NCBI GenBank assembly: GCA_021816565.1
Contig: JAKAXN010000152.1
Coordinates: 1 to 9,947, forward strand
From: Actinomycetes bacterium
GTDB lineage: Bacteria; Actinomycetota; Acidimicrobiia; Acidimicrobiales; Palsa-688
DNA length: 9,947 nt
Direction of reading: 5' to 3'
Shown here: positions 1 through 7,826 of the stretch, one piece after another
Layout of the letters: each line of letters starts with the position of its first letter
Numbering within the stretch: the first letter of the stretch is position 1
Position numbers and translations under genes: made by a program
The notes under the pieces: generated by a model
Database searches by the model: none
Told to the model about the DNA's origin: nothing
Seen by the model: the letters and a program-made list of their open reading frames with translations, nothing else

Positions 1-103
1 GTAACCGGCTGGACTGACGGCTTGTGCGAGCCCGGGTGGGATCCACCACTTCGGTCGCGCCATGCCTTACGGTCCCTGATATCGAAGGGTAGGCCGAGGA
101 GTC
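1..103. other. Left edge, no definable gene
   Basis: No complete gene is visible here. One plus-strand frame reads four codons and stops at 15-17, which could be the last residues of an upstream gene ending N-R-L-D, but four codons cannot identify it. A small inverted repeat (GGTGG at 35-39, CCACC at 43-47, 3-base loop) lies just after that stop and could be part of a terminator, without a T-run. A purine-rich GAGGAG at 96-101 is probably the ribosome binding site of the next gene. Confidence 0.3.
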
Positions 104-733
104 TTGACCACCGTGGTTCTGCTGGTACTGGCACTTGTATGGGGAGCGCTTCTCATCTCCTGGTTGCGCTCCCGGTCGGTCAACACGTTCGGCGACTCCG
201 TCGGATCGTTCCGCCGGGACCTGACGGTCCTCAAGCGGGCCACCCCGGCCACCGTCCGGCCGGCCAACCGTCTGCGCGACGGGCGTGGCCCCGCCGGTCC
301 GTCCGCCCGCCCGATGGCGAGCATCAGGGGCACCCGCATCGAGGCCCTCTCCGATCGGGGGCCGGCCGGACGGCCGGCGACCCGTCCCCCGGCCGGCGGC
401 CGCCTGAGCACCCCGGTGGCCGGCAACGCCGCGGCCCTCCGTCGCCGCCAGGTGCAGAAGCGGCGCCGCGACGTGTTCCTCGCTCTGGTGGCCGGAGCGG
501 GCGGCTCGCTCCTTCTGGCCCTCATCCCGGGCATGTCGATCATGTGGTCGGTGCAGGTGCTCTTCGACGTGCTTCTCGGCGGCTACGTCGCCGTTCTGGT
601 CCGTCTCCGTAACCTGGCCGCCGAGCGGGAGTTGAAGCTCCGCTTCATTCCGGCGCACCGGGCCGCCCGGCAGCAGGCCTACGAGTTCGGCGCCGGTTAC
701 GGCGACCTCGAACTGCGCCGGGCCGCCAACTGA
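104..733 (+). CDS. SepX/GlpR-like divisome membrane protein
   Basis: The 209-residue protein has one hydrophobic segment at the extreme N-terminus (about residues 3-21), a long basic, Pro/Arg/Gly-rich and probably disordered cytoplasmic linker (about 22-120), an Arg/Lys cluster (113-122), then two closely spaced membrane segments (about 123-142 and 145-167) and a charged tail. This order matches the actinobacterial SepX/GlpR family, membrane proteins that act at the division septum (SepX in Streptomyces; GlpR, receptor of the gephyrin-like Glp, in Corynebacterium). The assignment rests on architecture and the motif FGDSVGSFRRDL after the first segment, not on alignment. The start is uncertain: TTG at 104 sits only 2 bases after GAGGAG (96-101), whereas GTG at 113 leaves 11 bases. 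Either keeps the first membrane segment. The translin-family gene follows after 4 bases, so the two are probably cotranscribed. Confidence 0.6.
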   Translation: MTTVVLLVLALVWGALLISWLRSRSVNTFGDSVGSFRRDLTVLKRATPATVRPANRLRDGRGPAGPSARPMASIRGTRIEALSDRGPAGRPATRPPAGGRLSTPVAGNAAALRRRQVQKRRRDVFLALVAGAGGSLLLALIPGMSIMWSVQVLFDVLLGGYVAVLVRLRNLAAERELKLRFIPAHRAARQQAYEFGAGYGDLELRRAAN

Positions 734-737
734 CCCC

Positions 738-1397
738 TTGACCGGTCCGCATCCGGCGCGGGAAGCCGGGGGAAGCGCGGATCTGGGACCGCTGCTGCAG
801 GCGGCCCGGGAGGAACTGGCCGAGGTCAACGCCGCCCGGGAGGCCGGCCTGGCCGCCTGCCGGAGGACCATCCGGGCCGCCGGCTCGGCCATCCGGGCGC
901 TGCACCGCCTCGATCCGGAACGGGCCGCCCGCTTCACCACCGAGAGCGAGGCAGCCGTCCGGGAGGCGCAGGCTGCGCTGCGGCCCTTCCCGGCCGTGGC
1001 CTACGCCGGCTTCCTCCACGACGCGGAGAAGGAGTACGCCGAGGCGGTGCTCACCCGGGCCCTCATAGACGGGGCCCCCCTACCGGATCACCGGGCTCTC
1101 GACGTCGGGCTGCCGGCCTGGCTCAATGGGCTGGCCGAAGCGGCCTCCGAGCTGCGCCGCCACCTCCTGGACCGGCTGCGCCGGGACGAGACGGCCAAGG
1201 CGGAGACCCTGCTGTCGGCCATGGAGGACGTCTACGAGGCTCTGGTCGGGGTCGACTTTCCCGACGCCGTCACCGGGGGGCTGAGGCGCAGCGCCGACGC
1301 CCTGCGGGCCGTCCTGGAGCGGACCCGCAGCGACGTGACCACCACCATGATCCAGCTCCGGCTGCGAAGCGCGCTCGAGCGGGCCCGGCCAACCTGA
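738..1397 (+). CDS. Translin-family protein
   Basis: A 219-residue, almost entirely alpha-helical and highly charged protein. Recognisable translin/TRAX-type motifs are REAGLAACRRTIRAAGSAIRALHR (split here as REAGLAACRRTIR, 34-46, then AGSAIRALHR, 48-57), YAGFLHDAEKEYAEA (89-103), AWLNGLAEAASELRRH (127-142) and MEDVYEALVGVDFPDAVTGG (162-181). Translins are RNA- and DNA-binding proteins that form ring-shaped oligomers; TRAX and archaeal TRAX-like relatives are metal-dependent endoribonucleases. The E-Y-x-E pair (Glu99, Glu102) lies where TRAX carries catalytic acids, and Glu163, Asp164 and Glu167 lie on a later helix, so RNase activity is possible but inferred. Prokaryotic members have often been misnamed in annotation. 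TTG at 738 is the only start near the domain edge; no Shine-Dalgarno sequence is evident, so translation is probably coupled to the gene ending at 733. The start TTG-ACC is the same as in that gene. A tRNA-Ala gene follows after 40 bases. Confidence 0.8.
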   Translation: MTGPHPAREAGGSADLGPLLQAAREELAEVNAAREAGLAACRRTIRAAGSAIRALHRLDPERAARFTTESEAAVREAQAALRPFPAVAYAGFLHDAEKEYAEAVLTRALIDGAPLPDHRALDVGLPAWLNGLAEAASELRRHLLDRLRRDETAKAETLLSAMEDVYEALVGVDFPDAVTGGLRRSADALRAVLERTRSDVTTTMIQLRLRSALERARPT

Positions 1398-1422
1398 CCG
1401 GGTGCGTCCGGTGCGCTAGCCT
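1394..1422 (+). promoter_or_regulatory. Probable promoter of tRNA-Ala
   Basis: CTGACC at 1394-1399 (compare TTGACA) and TAGCCT at 1417-1422 (the TANNNT form common in actinobacteria) are separated by exactly 17 bases. Transcription would begin near 1429, about 9 bases before the mature tRNA 5' end at 1438, leaving a short leader for RNase P. The -35 box overlaps the stop codon of the translin-family gene. The same style of -10 (TAGCCT) appears on the minus strand at 6841-6846. Confidence 0.5.
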
Positions 1423-1437
1423 TAAGGGTCCCTCCAC

Positions 1438-1510
1438 GGGGGTGTAGCTCAGCTGGCAGAGCGCCTCGGTCGCATCGAGGAAGTCGAGGGTTCGATTCCC
1501 TTCACCTCCA
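1438..1510 (+). tRNA. tRNA-Ala (anticodon CGC)
   Basis: A full cloverleaf folds over 73 bases. The acceptor stem GGGGGTG pairs with CACCTCC and includes a G3-U70 wobble, the classic alanine identity element, with A73 as discriminator. The D stem is GCTC/GAGC, the anticodon stem CCTCG/CGAGG, and the loop GTCGCAT places CGC at positions 34-36, reading the codon GCG. The variable loop is AAGTC and the T arm is GAGGG-TTCGATT-CCCTT. The 3' CCA is not encoded; CTC follows A73, so the CCA must be added enzymatically. GCG is a frequent codon in this GC-rich DNA. Confidence 0.95.
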
Positions 1511-1546
1511 CTCTCCGGGCCCGGCGGTCCATCGTCGCCCGGCCGC

Positions 1547-1552
1547 TAACCT
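1547..1552 (+). promoter_or_regulatory. Possible -10 box for the cheB-cheR pair
   Basis: TAACCT in the tRNA-cheB gap resembles the TANNNT -10 boxes seen elsewhere in this window. A start near 1559 would give a leader of about 42 bases ending in the GGGAG ribosome binding site. No convincing -35 lies 16-18 bases upstream, so this is tentative; read-through from the tRNA promoter is the alternative. Confidence 0.3.
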
Positions 1553-1601
1553 CGCCTGAGCCGGTACCGCAACCGGACGCCTCAGCCGAGCGGGAGTGAC
1601 G

Positions 1602-2622
1602 ATGGCGAACCGAGACCTGATAGTGGTCGGCGCCTCCGCCGGGGGTATCGAGGCCCTCGACGAGTTCCTGGGGGGGCTTCCCGCCGACCTGGCCGCCTCG
1701 GTCCTGCTGGTGATGCACATGCCAGCGACCGGGGGACCGGCGCTCCGGCGGATCCTGAGCCGCCGCACCGACCTCGACGTAGTGGTGGCCCGGGACGGCC
1801 AGCCGCTGCACCACGGCCGCGTTTACGTGGCCCCGGGGGATCACCACCTGCTCGTCGCCTCCGACCACGTCCAGGTCTGGAGAGGCCCCCGGGAGAACGG
1901 GCACCGGCCGGCGGTGGACCCGCTGTTCCGCAGCGCCGCCGCCCACTTCGGGCCCCGGGTGATCGCGGTGATCCTCTCCGGGGGCCTGAGCGACGGGACC
2001 GCCGGGCTGCAGGCCGTCCGCCGGCGTGGAGGCCTGTCCGTGGTCCAGGAGCCCTCCGACGCGCTCTACGACGGCATGCCCCGAAATGCCCTCGAGACCG
2101 TGGGGGCGGACTTCGTGGCCCCGGCCGCCGCTCTCGGCCCACTCATCGGCGACCTGGTCAGCGGCCAGGTTGCGGATCCGGTTGGACCCGGTCCCGGACC
2201 TATCCTGGAGCGGGAGGTCCACAGGATGGTCGACGATCCGCTCGACGAGGAGCACCCGGGCCGGCCCTCCCCCTGGCCCTGCCCCGACTGCAACGGCGTG
2301 CTGTGGGAGATCGACGACGGTCCGGTGCTCCGCTTCCGGTGCCGGGTCGGCCACGCGTGGGAGGCGGAGAGCCTGCTCGAGCAGCAGGCCGAAGGGGTGG
2401 AAGGGGCGTTGTGGATGGCCCTGCGGGCCCTGGAGGACCGGGCCGCTCTCAGCCGAAAGCTGGCAGCCAGGGCGGAGGAGACAGGGCGGAGGCTGAGCGC
2501 CGGGCGCTACCGGGAGGATCTGGAAGGCATGACCAGGAACATCAGCATCCTGCGACGGGTTCTGGTTCACCGTCTGCCGATCGCCGGCGAGGACGCCCCG
2601 GAGAGGCCCGGGGACGGTTCGG

Positions 2623-2630
<8 letters not shown>
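1602..2630 (+). CDS. CheB-type protein-glutamate methylesterase, stand-alone, with zinc-ribbon tail
   Basis: A 342-residue CheB-family methylesterase/amidase. The catalytic triad is visible: Ser12 in GASAGG, His39 in VMHMP and Asp131 in SGGLSDG. The catalytic domain spans about 4-190. The usual N-terminal receiver domain is absent, so activity cannot be switched by phosphorylation in cis. After a Pro/Gly linker comes a C-terminal module with Cys227, Cys230, Cys247 and His251 (CPDC...CRVGH), a likely zinc ribbon, then a helical stretch (about 256-320). This CheB-plus-tail form is known next to, or fused with, CheR-PAS proteins. ATG at 1602 is preferred over GTG at 1596 because GGGAG (1592-1596) stands 5 bases before it. 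The stop lies inside the next gene (8-base overlap), implying translational coupling. The natural substrate would be methylated Glu or deamidable Gln residues of an unidentified sensor. Confidence 0.9.
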
Positions 2631-4464
<1,834 letters not shown>

Positions 4465-4488
4465 GCCGACGCCTCGGACCGTCATGGA

Positions 4489-4974
4489 TCAGCGGCTGCC
4501 GTCCCAGTAGGCGAGCGGCCGCCCGAAGCCGCTGTCGTCCAACCGCTCGTTGAGGGCCAGGGCGATCCGGTCGTGGTCCGGCTGGCCGATCGGGCCGGCT
4601 CCGGTGACCATGGAGCTGACCTCCGCCTCGCCGGCGTTTCCTCCCAGGGCCACGTAGTCGAGCCACAGCTGCGTCAAGGTCAGGCCGCTGACGCTGAGAG
4701 CGGCCCCGAGGATGGCCGCTGCGGCCCGGCCGTCCAGATCGACGGCCGTGGCCCAGGCGTCGAAATCGACGGCCGCAGCCCGGCGCAGCTGCATCTGGGC
4801 CCGCAGCTGGGTCCGCTGGCGGCGGATCTGCGACCGTCGAAGCCGCGCCTCGGCCCAGGTCCGGGTCAGCTCTTCGCTCAGGCGGGTCAGGCGCTCTTCG
4901 AGGGCGGCCTGCTCGGCGACCCGTTCGGACGTGGCCCACCGACGGGCTTCGCGCTCCCGGTCGCCGGAGCTCAT
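4489..4974 (-). CDS. Small coiled-coil protein of unknown function, partner of GAF-ANTAR gene
   Basis: A 161-residue soluble protein that I cannot assign to a characterised family. Residues 8-65 are rich in Glu, Arg, Gln and Leu and should form a long helix or coiled coil. A less charged segment follows (66-100), then a compact motif LWLDYVALGGNAGEAEV (103-119) and a helix RIALALNERLDD (136-147). I believe similar short actinobacterial proteins with an LWLxYxALGG motif exist beside GAF-ANTAR genes, but this is memory and not a search. The ATG at 4974 overlaps the stop of the GAF-ANTAR gene as ATGA, so the two are translationally coupled and probably act together. There is no signal peptide or membrane segment. 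The gene converges on the CheR gene with 24 bases between the stops and no clear terminator. Confidence 0.75.
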   Translation of the reverse strand: MSSGDREREARRWATSERVAEQAALEERLTRLSEELTRTWAEARLRRSQIRRQRTQLRAQMQLRRAAAVDFDAWATAVDLDGRAAAAILGAALSVSGLTLTQLWLDYVALGGNAGEAEVSSMVTGAGPIGQPDHDRIALALNERLDDSGFGRPLAYWDGSR

Positions 4975-5696
4975 GGTCGGAACTCTGCGGTAACCGGTCC
5001 GACCCCGGCAACCAACTCGGCGGCGATGTCGCGCAGCTTGCGGTTGGTCCGCTGCGAGGCCCGTCTCAGGATGTCGAAAGCGTCGTCGGCACCGATTCCC
5101 TGCCTGGCCATCAGGATCCCCTGCGCCTGGCCGATGACCGTGCGGGTCTCGAGGGCTTCGCGCAGTGTGGCGTTCCCGTGAGCCAGCTGGGCCGCGGCCG
5201 CGGCGTTGGCCACCTCGAGCGCGGCCAGGGCGGCGACCACGCGGGTCGCTCCCGAGCGAGGGTCACTCCACGGTTCGGTTGAGTTGGCGTACACGGTGAG
5301 GACCCCGTGGTGAGAGCCCGAGTGGGTGAGGGGCAGGGCCCAGATCGAGCCGAGTCCCAGACCCGCTGCGGCGCGCGACAGACGGGGCCAACGGTCGCTC
5401 GGCAGGACCACCTGGACGCCCCGGCCGCCACGGACGGCCTCCATGGCCGGACCGGATGACCCACGTTGCTGGATGGTGTCGAGGTCCAGGGCCTGCGGTG
5501 AGGTGGCGGCCACGGTTCGCAGGCTGCCGTCCCGGCCAGTCAGAAGCGCCAGGCTGGCCTCGGCCGGGCAGGGCAGGCCGCCCACCGCCAACGTGGACAG
5601 CAGGTCCAGGATTTCCAGGGCGCGCCCATCGGGAAGCGTCGGGGAGGCGGCCGGCGCGGGCTCGGCCTTGCGGCTGCTGTGGATCATGGATTCCAC
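4971..5696 (-). CDS. GAF-ANTAR transcription antitermination regulator
   Basis: A 241-residue protein with a degenerate GAF sensor domain (about 25-165; GSIWALPLTHSGSHHGVLTVYA at 117-138 matches the GAF core strands) linked by an Ala-rich helix to a C-terminal ANTAR domain (about 176-231). ANTAR hallmarks are ETRTVIGQAQGILMARQG (183-200), the DAFDILRRASQ helix (205-215) and NRKLRDIAAELV (218-229). ANTAR domains bind paired RNA hairpins in nascent mRNAs and prevent termination; in actinobacteria GAF-ANTAR proteins respond to small ligands or protein partners. The GTG start is set by GGAGG 8 bases upstream. The upstream gap is only 122 bases and contains a weak GATACT -10-like site, with no convincing -35. 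The small coiled-coil gene follows with a 4-base overlap. The target RNAs and the GAF ligand cannot be read from the sequence. Confidence 0.88.
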   Translation of the reverse strand: MESMIHSSRKAEPAPAASPTLPDGRALEILDLLSTLAVGGLPCPAEASLALLTGRDGSLRTVAATSPQALDLDTIQQRGSSGPAMEAVRGGRGVQVVLPSDRWPRLSRAAAGLGLGSIWALPLTHSGSHHGVLTVYANSTEPWSDPRSGATRVVAALAALEVANAAAAAQLAHGNATLREALETRTVIGQAQGILMARQGIGADDAFDILRRASQRTNRKLRDIAAELVAGVGPVTAEFRP

Positions 5697-5704
5697 CCGG
5701 GATA

Positions 5705-5709
5705 CCTCC
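5705..5709 (-). promoter_or_regulatory. Ribosome binding site of GAF-ANTAR gene
   Basis: GGAGG on the minus strand, 8 bases before GTG at 5696. It decides for this GTG over the in-frame ATG at 5687, which would lie 17 bases away. Confidence 0.7.
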
Positions 5710-5748
5710 GCATCGTGGAGCCCTCGCTCGAGTATCGATCAACCGGCC

Positions 5749-5766
5749 GGCCGGAAAGCCCCGGCC
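5749..5766 (-). terminator. Possible hairpin terminator of the TetR-ATL unit
   Basis: GGCCGG and CCGGCC (6-base stem, 6-base loop) lie 52 bases downstream of the ATL stop and upstream of the GAF-ANTAR gene. There is no T-run, and CCGG-rich palindromes arise easily in such GC-rich DNA. The same stem occurs at 7827-7844 after another gene end. Confidence 0.3.
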
Positions 5767-5818
5767 CGTCCGACCACGGACATGATCGGCAGTGCGATCC
5801 CATTTGCGACTACCCTGC

Positions 5819-6145
5819 TCAATCGCACGTGGTCTTCAGGATACCGGCTGCGCCCCGGGCCGGGGGCGCCGCCCCGATGAGTCGTCCGCCGGCGGTGGCG
5901 AGACCCTCGGCGGCCAGCAGGCGGGCCTGCTCGGCCTCCTTTCCCGGGGCCAGCCGCCCATCGCTGTAGACCACCCGCCACCACGCCAGGCCGTCCTCCG
6001 GCCGGCTGGCGGCCAGCACGGCCCCCACTCCCCGGCCGGCGCCGGGGTAGCCGGCCTGGGCGGCCAGATCGCCGTAACTCACCACCTGTCCCGGTCCCAC
6101 CGAGCGCAGGGCGGCTAGCACCCGGTCCCGGAAATCGACGGGCAC
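5819..6145 (-). CDS. Alkyltransferase-like (ATL) protein, MGMT family without the reactive cysteine
   Basis: A 108-residue protein corresponding to the DNA-binding domain of O6-methylguanine-DNA methyltransferase. Seen are VVSYGDLAAQAG (21-32, with Tyr24 where the nucleotide-flipping tyrosine sits), GRGVG (37-41, with Arg38 as the likely arginine finger) and WWRVVYSDGRL (55-65). The PCHR active site of true methyltransferases is replaced by Ala54-Trp55-Trp56-Arg57, so it cannot accept an alkyl group. ATL proteins bind O6-alkylguanine in DNA and hand the lesion to nucleotide excision repair, which is the expected role. GTG at 6145 lies 7 bases after the TetR stop with no clear ribosome binding site, indicating coupled translation in one unit with the regulator. 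The C-terminal 25 residues after GGRLIG (86-91) are not conserved in my memory of the family. Confidence 0.88.
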   Translation of the reverse strand: MPVDFRDRVLAALRSVGPGQVVSYGDLAAQAGYPGAGRGVGAVLAASRPEDGLAWWRVVYSDGRLAPGKEAEQARLLAAEGLATAGGRLIGAAPPARGAAGILKTTCD

Positions 6146-6152
6146 GGCCGTT

Positions 6153-6833
6153 TCAGGCGGGGGATGGCCCCGGCCGATGGTCCGGGTCGCCCACTGGTGT
6201 CCCGATCGGCTCTCCCGGGCGCTGTCTCTCGAGGGGCCCGGTGGCTGCCTCCAACACCGCAGCCACCCCCGGGCCGTAGAGCGACGCCACCTCCACGCCG
6301 ACCTGCACCACCGACATGAGCAGCGACAGCATGATGGTCACCACCCCGCCGGCGGTCGCCACCGGGTCCATGTCCGGCCGGGCCGTGCCGCAGGCCTGAT
6401 CGACCCGCAGTCGCTCGGCCGCGGTCTTGCGCAACTCCTCCAGGGCCGGGATCCCGAGCACCCGGGCGGTGACCTCCGGCTCCAGGCCCCCGAGTATCCG
6501 GCGGGCCAGGGGTCGCTCCTCCAGGGCCGCCACCGCGGCCCGGATCAGCTCCTGGGGCCAGCCGGTCACCGGCTCGGCCAGGGCTTGGGGGACGGCCTGG
6601 TCGATCAGCCGGGCCGCGTCCTCGTCGATGGCGGCCAGGAACAGAGCTTCCTTGTTGGGGAAGTAGGCGTAAGGGACGGTGCCGCCGACACCGGCGTCGC
6701 GGGCCACGTCGGCCACCGAAGTGGCCCGGAACCCTTCCCGCCCGAACCTGAGGATCGCCGCCTCCAGTACCGCCCGGCGGGTCTGCTCGCCCTTCGAGCT
6801 GCCCCCGGCACCGGCCTCGGATACCCCAACCAC
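6153..6833 (-). CDS. TetR-family transcriptional regulator
   Basis: A 226-residue regulator. The N-terminal DNA-binding domain is typical: QTRRAVLEAAILRFGREGF (17-35) leads into the helix-turn-helix TSVADVARDAGVGGTVPYAYF (split as TSVADVARDAG, 38-48, and VGGTVPYAYF, 49-58) followed by NKEALF (60-65). The C-terminal ligand domain (about 70-205) is helical and hydrophobic around 160-182, suggesting a hydrophobic effector; the last 20 residues are Pro/Gly-rich. The reading frame is open much further upstream, but that extension crosses the divergent promoter and the opposite gene. GTG at 6833 is chosen because a TAGCCT -10 box lies exactly 7 bases before it, implying a leaderless mRNA, and the TetR domain begins soon after. 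It is divergent from the metal-dependent hydrolase gene and probably controls that gene and itself through the inverted repeat at 6851-6879. Confidence 0.9.
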   Translation of the reverse strand: MVGVSEAGAGGSSKGEQTRRAVLEAAILRFGREGFRATSVADVARDAGVGGTVPYAYFPNKEALFLAAIDEDAARLIDQAVPQALAEPVTGWPQELIRAAVAALEERPLARRILGGLEPEVTARVLGIPALEELRKTAAERLRVDQACGTARPDMDPVATAGGVVTIMLSLLMSVVQVGVEVASLYGPGVAAVLEAATGPLERQRPGEPIGTPVGDPDHRPGPSPA

Positions 6834-6840
6834 GGTCGAG

Positions 6841-6869
6841 AGGCTACCATATTTGAGGACTTGAATGAA
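6841..6869 (-). promoter_or_regulatory. Promoter of tetR-ATL unit
   Basis: Read on the minus strand, TTCATT (6869-6864) and TAGCCT (6846-6841) are separated by 17 bases, and the GTG start at 6833 lies 7 bases after the -10. Transcription would start at or next to the start codon. The -35 overlaps the -35 of the opposite promoter by three bases. Confidence 0.5.
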
Positions 6870-6879
6870 TCTCTCAAAT
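6851..6879. promoter_or_regulatory. Candidate TetR operator (inverted repeat)
   Basis: Perfect 7-base arms ATTTGAG (6851-6857) and CTCAAAT (6873-6879) flank a 15-base spacer; inside it, TT (6861-6862) and AA (6868-6869) extend the symmetry. The dyad centre at 6865 falls exactly on the overlap of the two divergent -35 boxes, so a bound TetR dimer would block both. The region is strikingly AT-rich against its surroundings. Confidence 0.6.
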
Positions 6880-6889
6880 CCTCTATAAC
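6861..6889 (+). promoter_or_regulatory. Promoter of the metal-dependent hydrolase gene
   Basis: TTGAAT (6861-6866) and TATAAC (6884-6889) are close to the sigma-70-type consensus with an ideal 17-base spacer. Transcription would begin near 6896, giving a leader of about 37 bases that contains AGGAGG (6921-6926), 6 bases before ATG 6933. Confidence 0.65.
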
Positions 6890-6932
6890 TGGACCCGTAC
6901 CGCATTGAGGCTTTGGTCCGAGGAGGACGGAG

Positions 6933-7805
6933 ATGGTGGATTCGAACCGGTCGACCGCACGCAAGGTGCCGACCCGGCGGGTGGCCCTGGAGGCGTCGTT
7001 CGCCGACGTGCCCCGCCACTTCGCAGCCGACGGCGACCTGGTGAGCAGCCACTACGCGGCCGCCCTGTCGGGGCTGTTCCCCGACGGCGAGGACTATTTC
7101 GTCCGATCCGTGCGCCACTACCGGGACCGCATCACCGACCCCGAGCTGAAGCGCCAGGTGGCCGGCTTCATCGGTCAGGAGGCCATGCACGGCCGGGAGC
7201 ACCGGGCGTTCAACGCCCGGCTGGACGACCTCGGCTACCACACCAAGCGGATCGAGCGTATGACCAAGCGGCTGCTCGAGTTCCGCGAGCGGGCGGTCCC
7301 GCCCATCGCCAACCTGGCCCTGACGGCCGCTCTCGAGCACTTCACCGCCACCATGGCCGAGCTGATACTGAGCAGCGAGGAGGCCCGGGCCTCGTTCGGC
7401 AACGAGTCCGTGCGGGACCTGTTCCTGTGGCACGCCCTGGAGGAGTCCGAGCACAAGGCGGTGGCGTTCGACGTGTACCGCATGGTCGGCGGGTCCGAGC
7501 GGCTGCGGGTGTGGACCATGAAGTTCATCCGTATCGGCTTCATCGTGGCCGTGGCCACCGAGATGCTGTGGTCGCTGGCCACCGACCGGGCCGCCTACCG
7601 GCGGGGCAACCTGCGGGCCAGTTGGCGCCGGTTCCGCCGGTCCCCGATGATGAGCGCGGAGCTGTGGGCCCAGCTCAAGGAGTACGACCGGCCCGGTTTC
7701 CACCCCGACGACCGCGACACCAACGGCCTGGTCGCCGACTGGCGTGAGCGGCTGTTCGGAGCCGAGGGGACCATGTCCGACAAGCTGGTCGGCGCCGCGG
7801 CCTGA
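6933..7805 (+). CDS. Predicted metal-dependent hydrolase (PF10118 / COG3687 family)
   Basis: A 290-residue helical protein with the pattern of the predicted metal-dependent hydrolase family. Likely metal-binding groups are spread over the helices: GQEAMHGREH (81-90; Glu83, His86, His90), ALEHFTA (133-139; Glu135, His136) and WHALEESEHKAVAFD (166-180; Glu170, Glu173, His174), a layout reminiscent of diiron four-helix proteins. PRHFAADGD (27-35) and FVRSVRHYRDRI (56-67) are also typical. A hydrophobic stretch at about 199-215 might associate with membrane, but this is weak. The substrate of the family is unknown to me. The start is firm: AGGAGG stands 6 bases before ATG 6933. The gene has its own strong promoter under a probable TetR operator, so it is likely induced by the regulator's ligand. 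Length is usual for the family. Confidence 0.82.
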   Translation: MVDSNRSTARKVPTRRVALEASFADVPRHFAADGDLVSSHYAAALSGLFPDGEDYFVRSVRHYRDRITDPELKRQVAGFIGQEAMHGREHRAFNARLDDLGYHTKRIERMTKRLLEFRERAVPPIANLALTAALEHFTATMAELILSSEEARASFGNESVRDLFLWHALEESEHKAVAFDVYRMVGGSERLRVWTMKFIRIGFIVAVATEMLWSLATDRAAYRRGNLRASWRRFRRSPMMSAELWAQLKEYDRPGFHPDDRDTNGLVADWRERLFGAEGTMSDKLVGAAA

Positions 7806-7826
7806 TCCGGTCCGGGGTGTCGCGAC

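Noticed and set aside
22..612. 196-codon plus-strand frame over the SepX/GlpR-like gene
   Set aside because: The translation is Arg/Pro/Gly/Ser low complexity with no motif, while the frame at 104-733 has membrane segments in the right places and high GC at third positions.
1449..2570. 373-codon minus-strand frame covering the tRNA and CheB region
   Set aside because: It overlaps a well-formed tRNA-Ala and a CheB gene with an intact catalytic triad. The apparent protein is low-complexity Pro/Gly/Arg/His.
5743..5754. 12-base palindrome CCGGCCGGCCGG as an operator
   Set aside because: Such strings recur across the window, including inside genes, and are best explained by base composition.
6834..7703. 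Upstream extension of the TetR reading frame by nearly 290 codons
   Set aside because: The extension runs through the divergent promoter and operator and antisense to the metal-dependent hydrolase gene, with no domain of its own. GTG 6833 is the sensible start.
6905..7747. 280-codon plus-strand frame in a second phase over the hydrolase gene
   Set aside because: A shadow of 6933-7805, which has a strong AGGAGG, an ideal promoter and family motifs. The shadow is Arg/Gly/Pro-rich.
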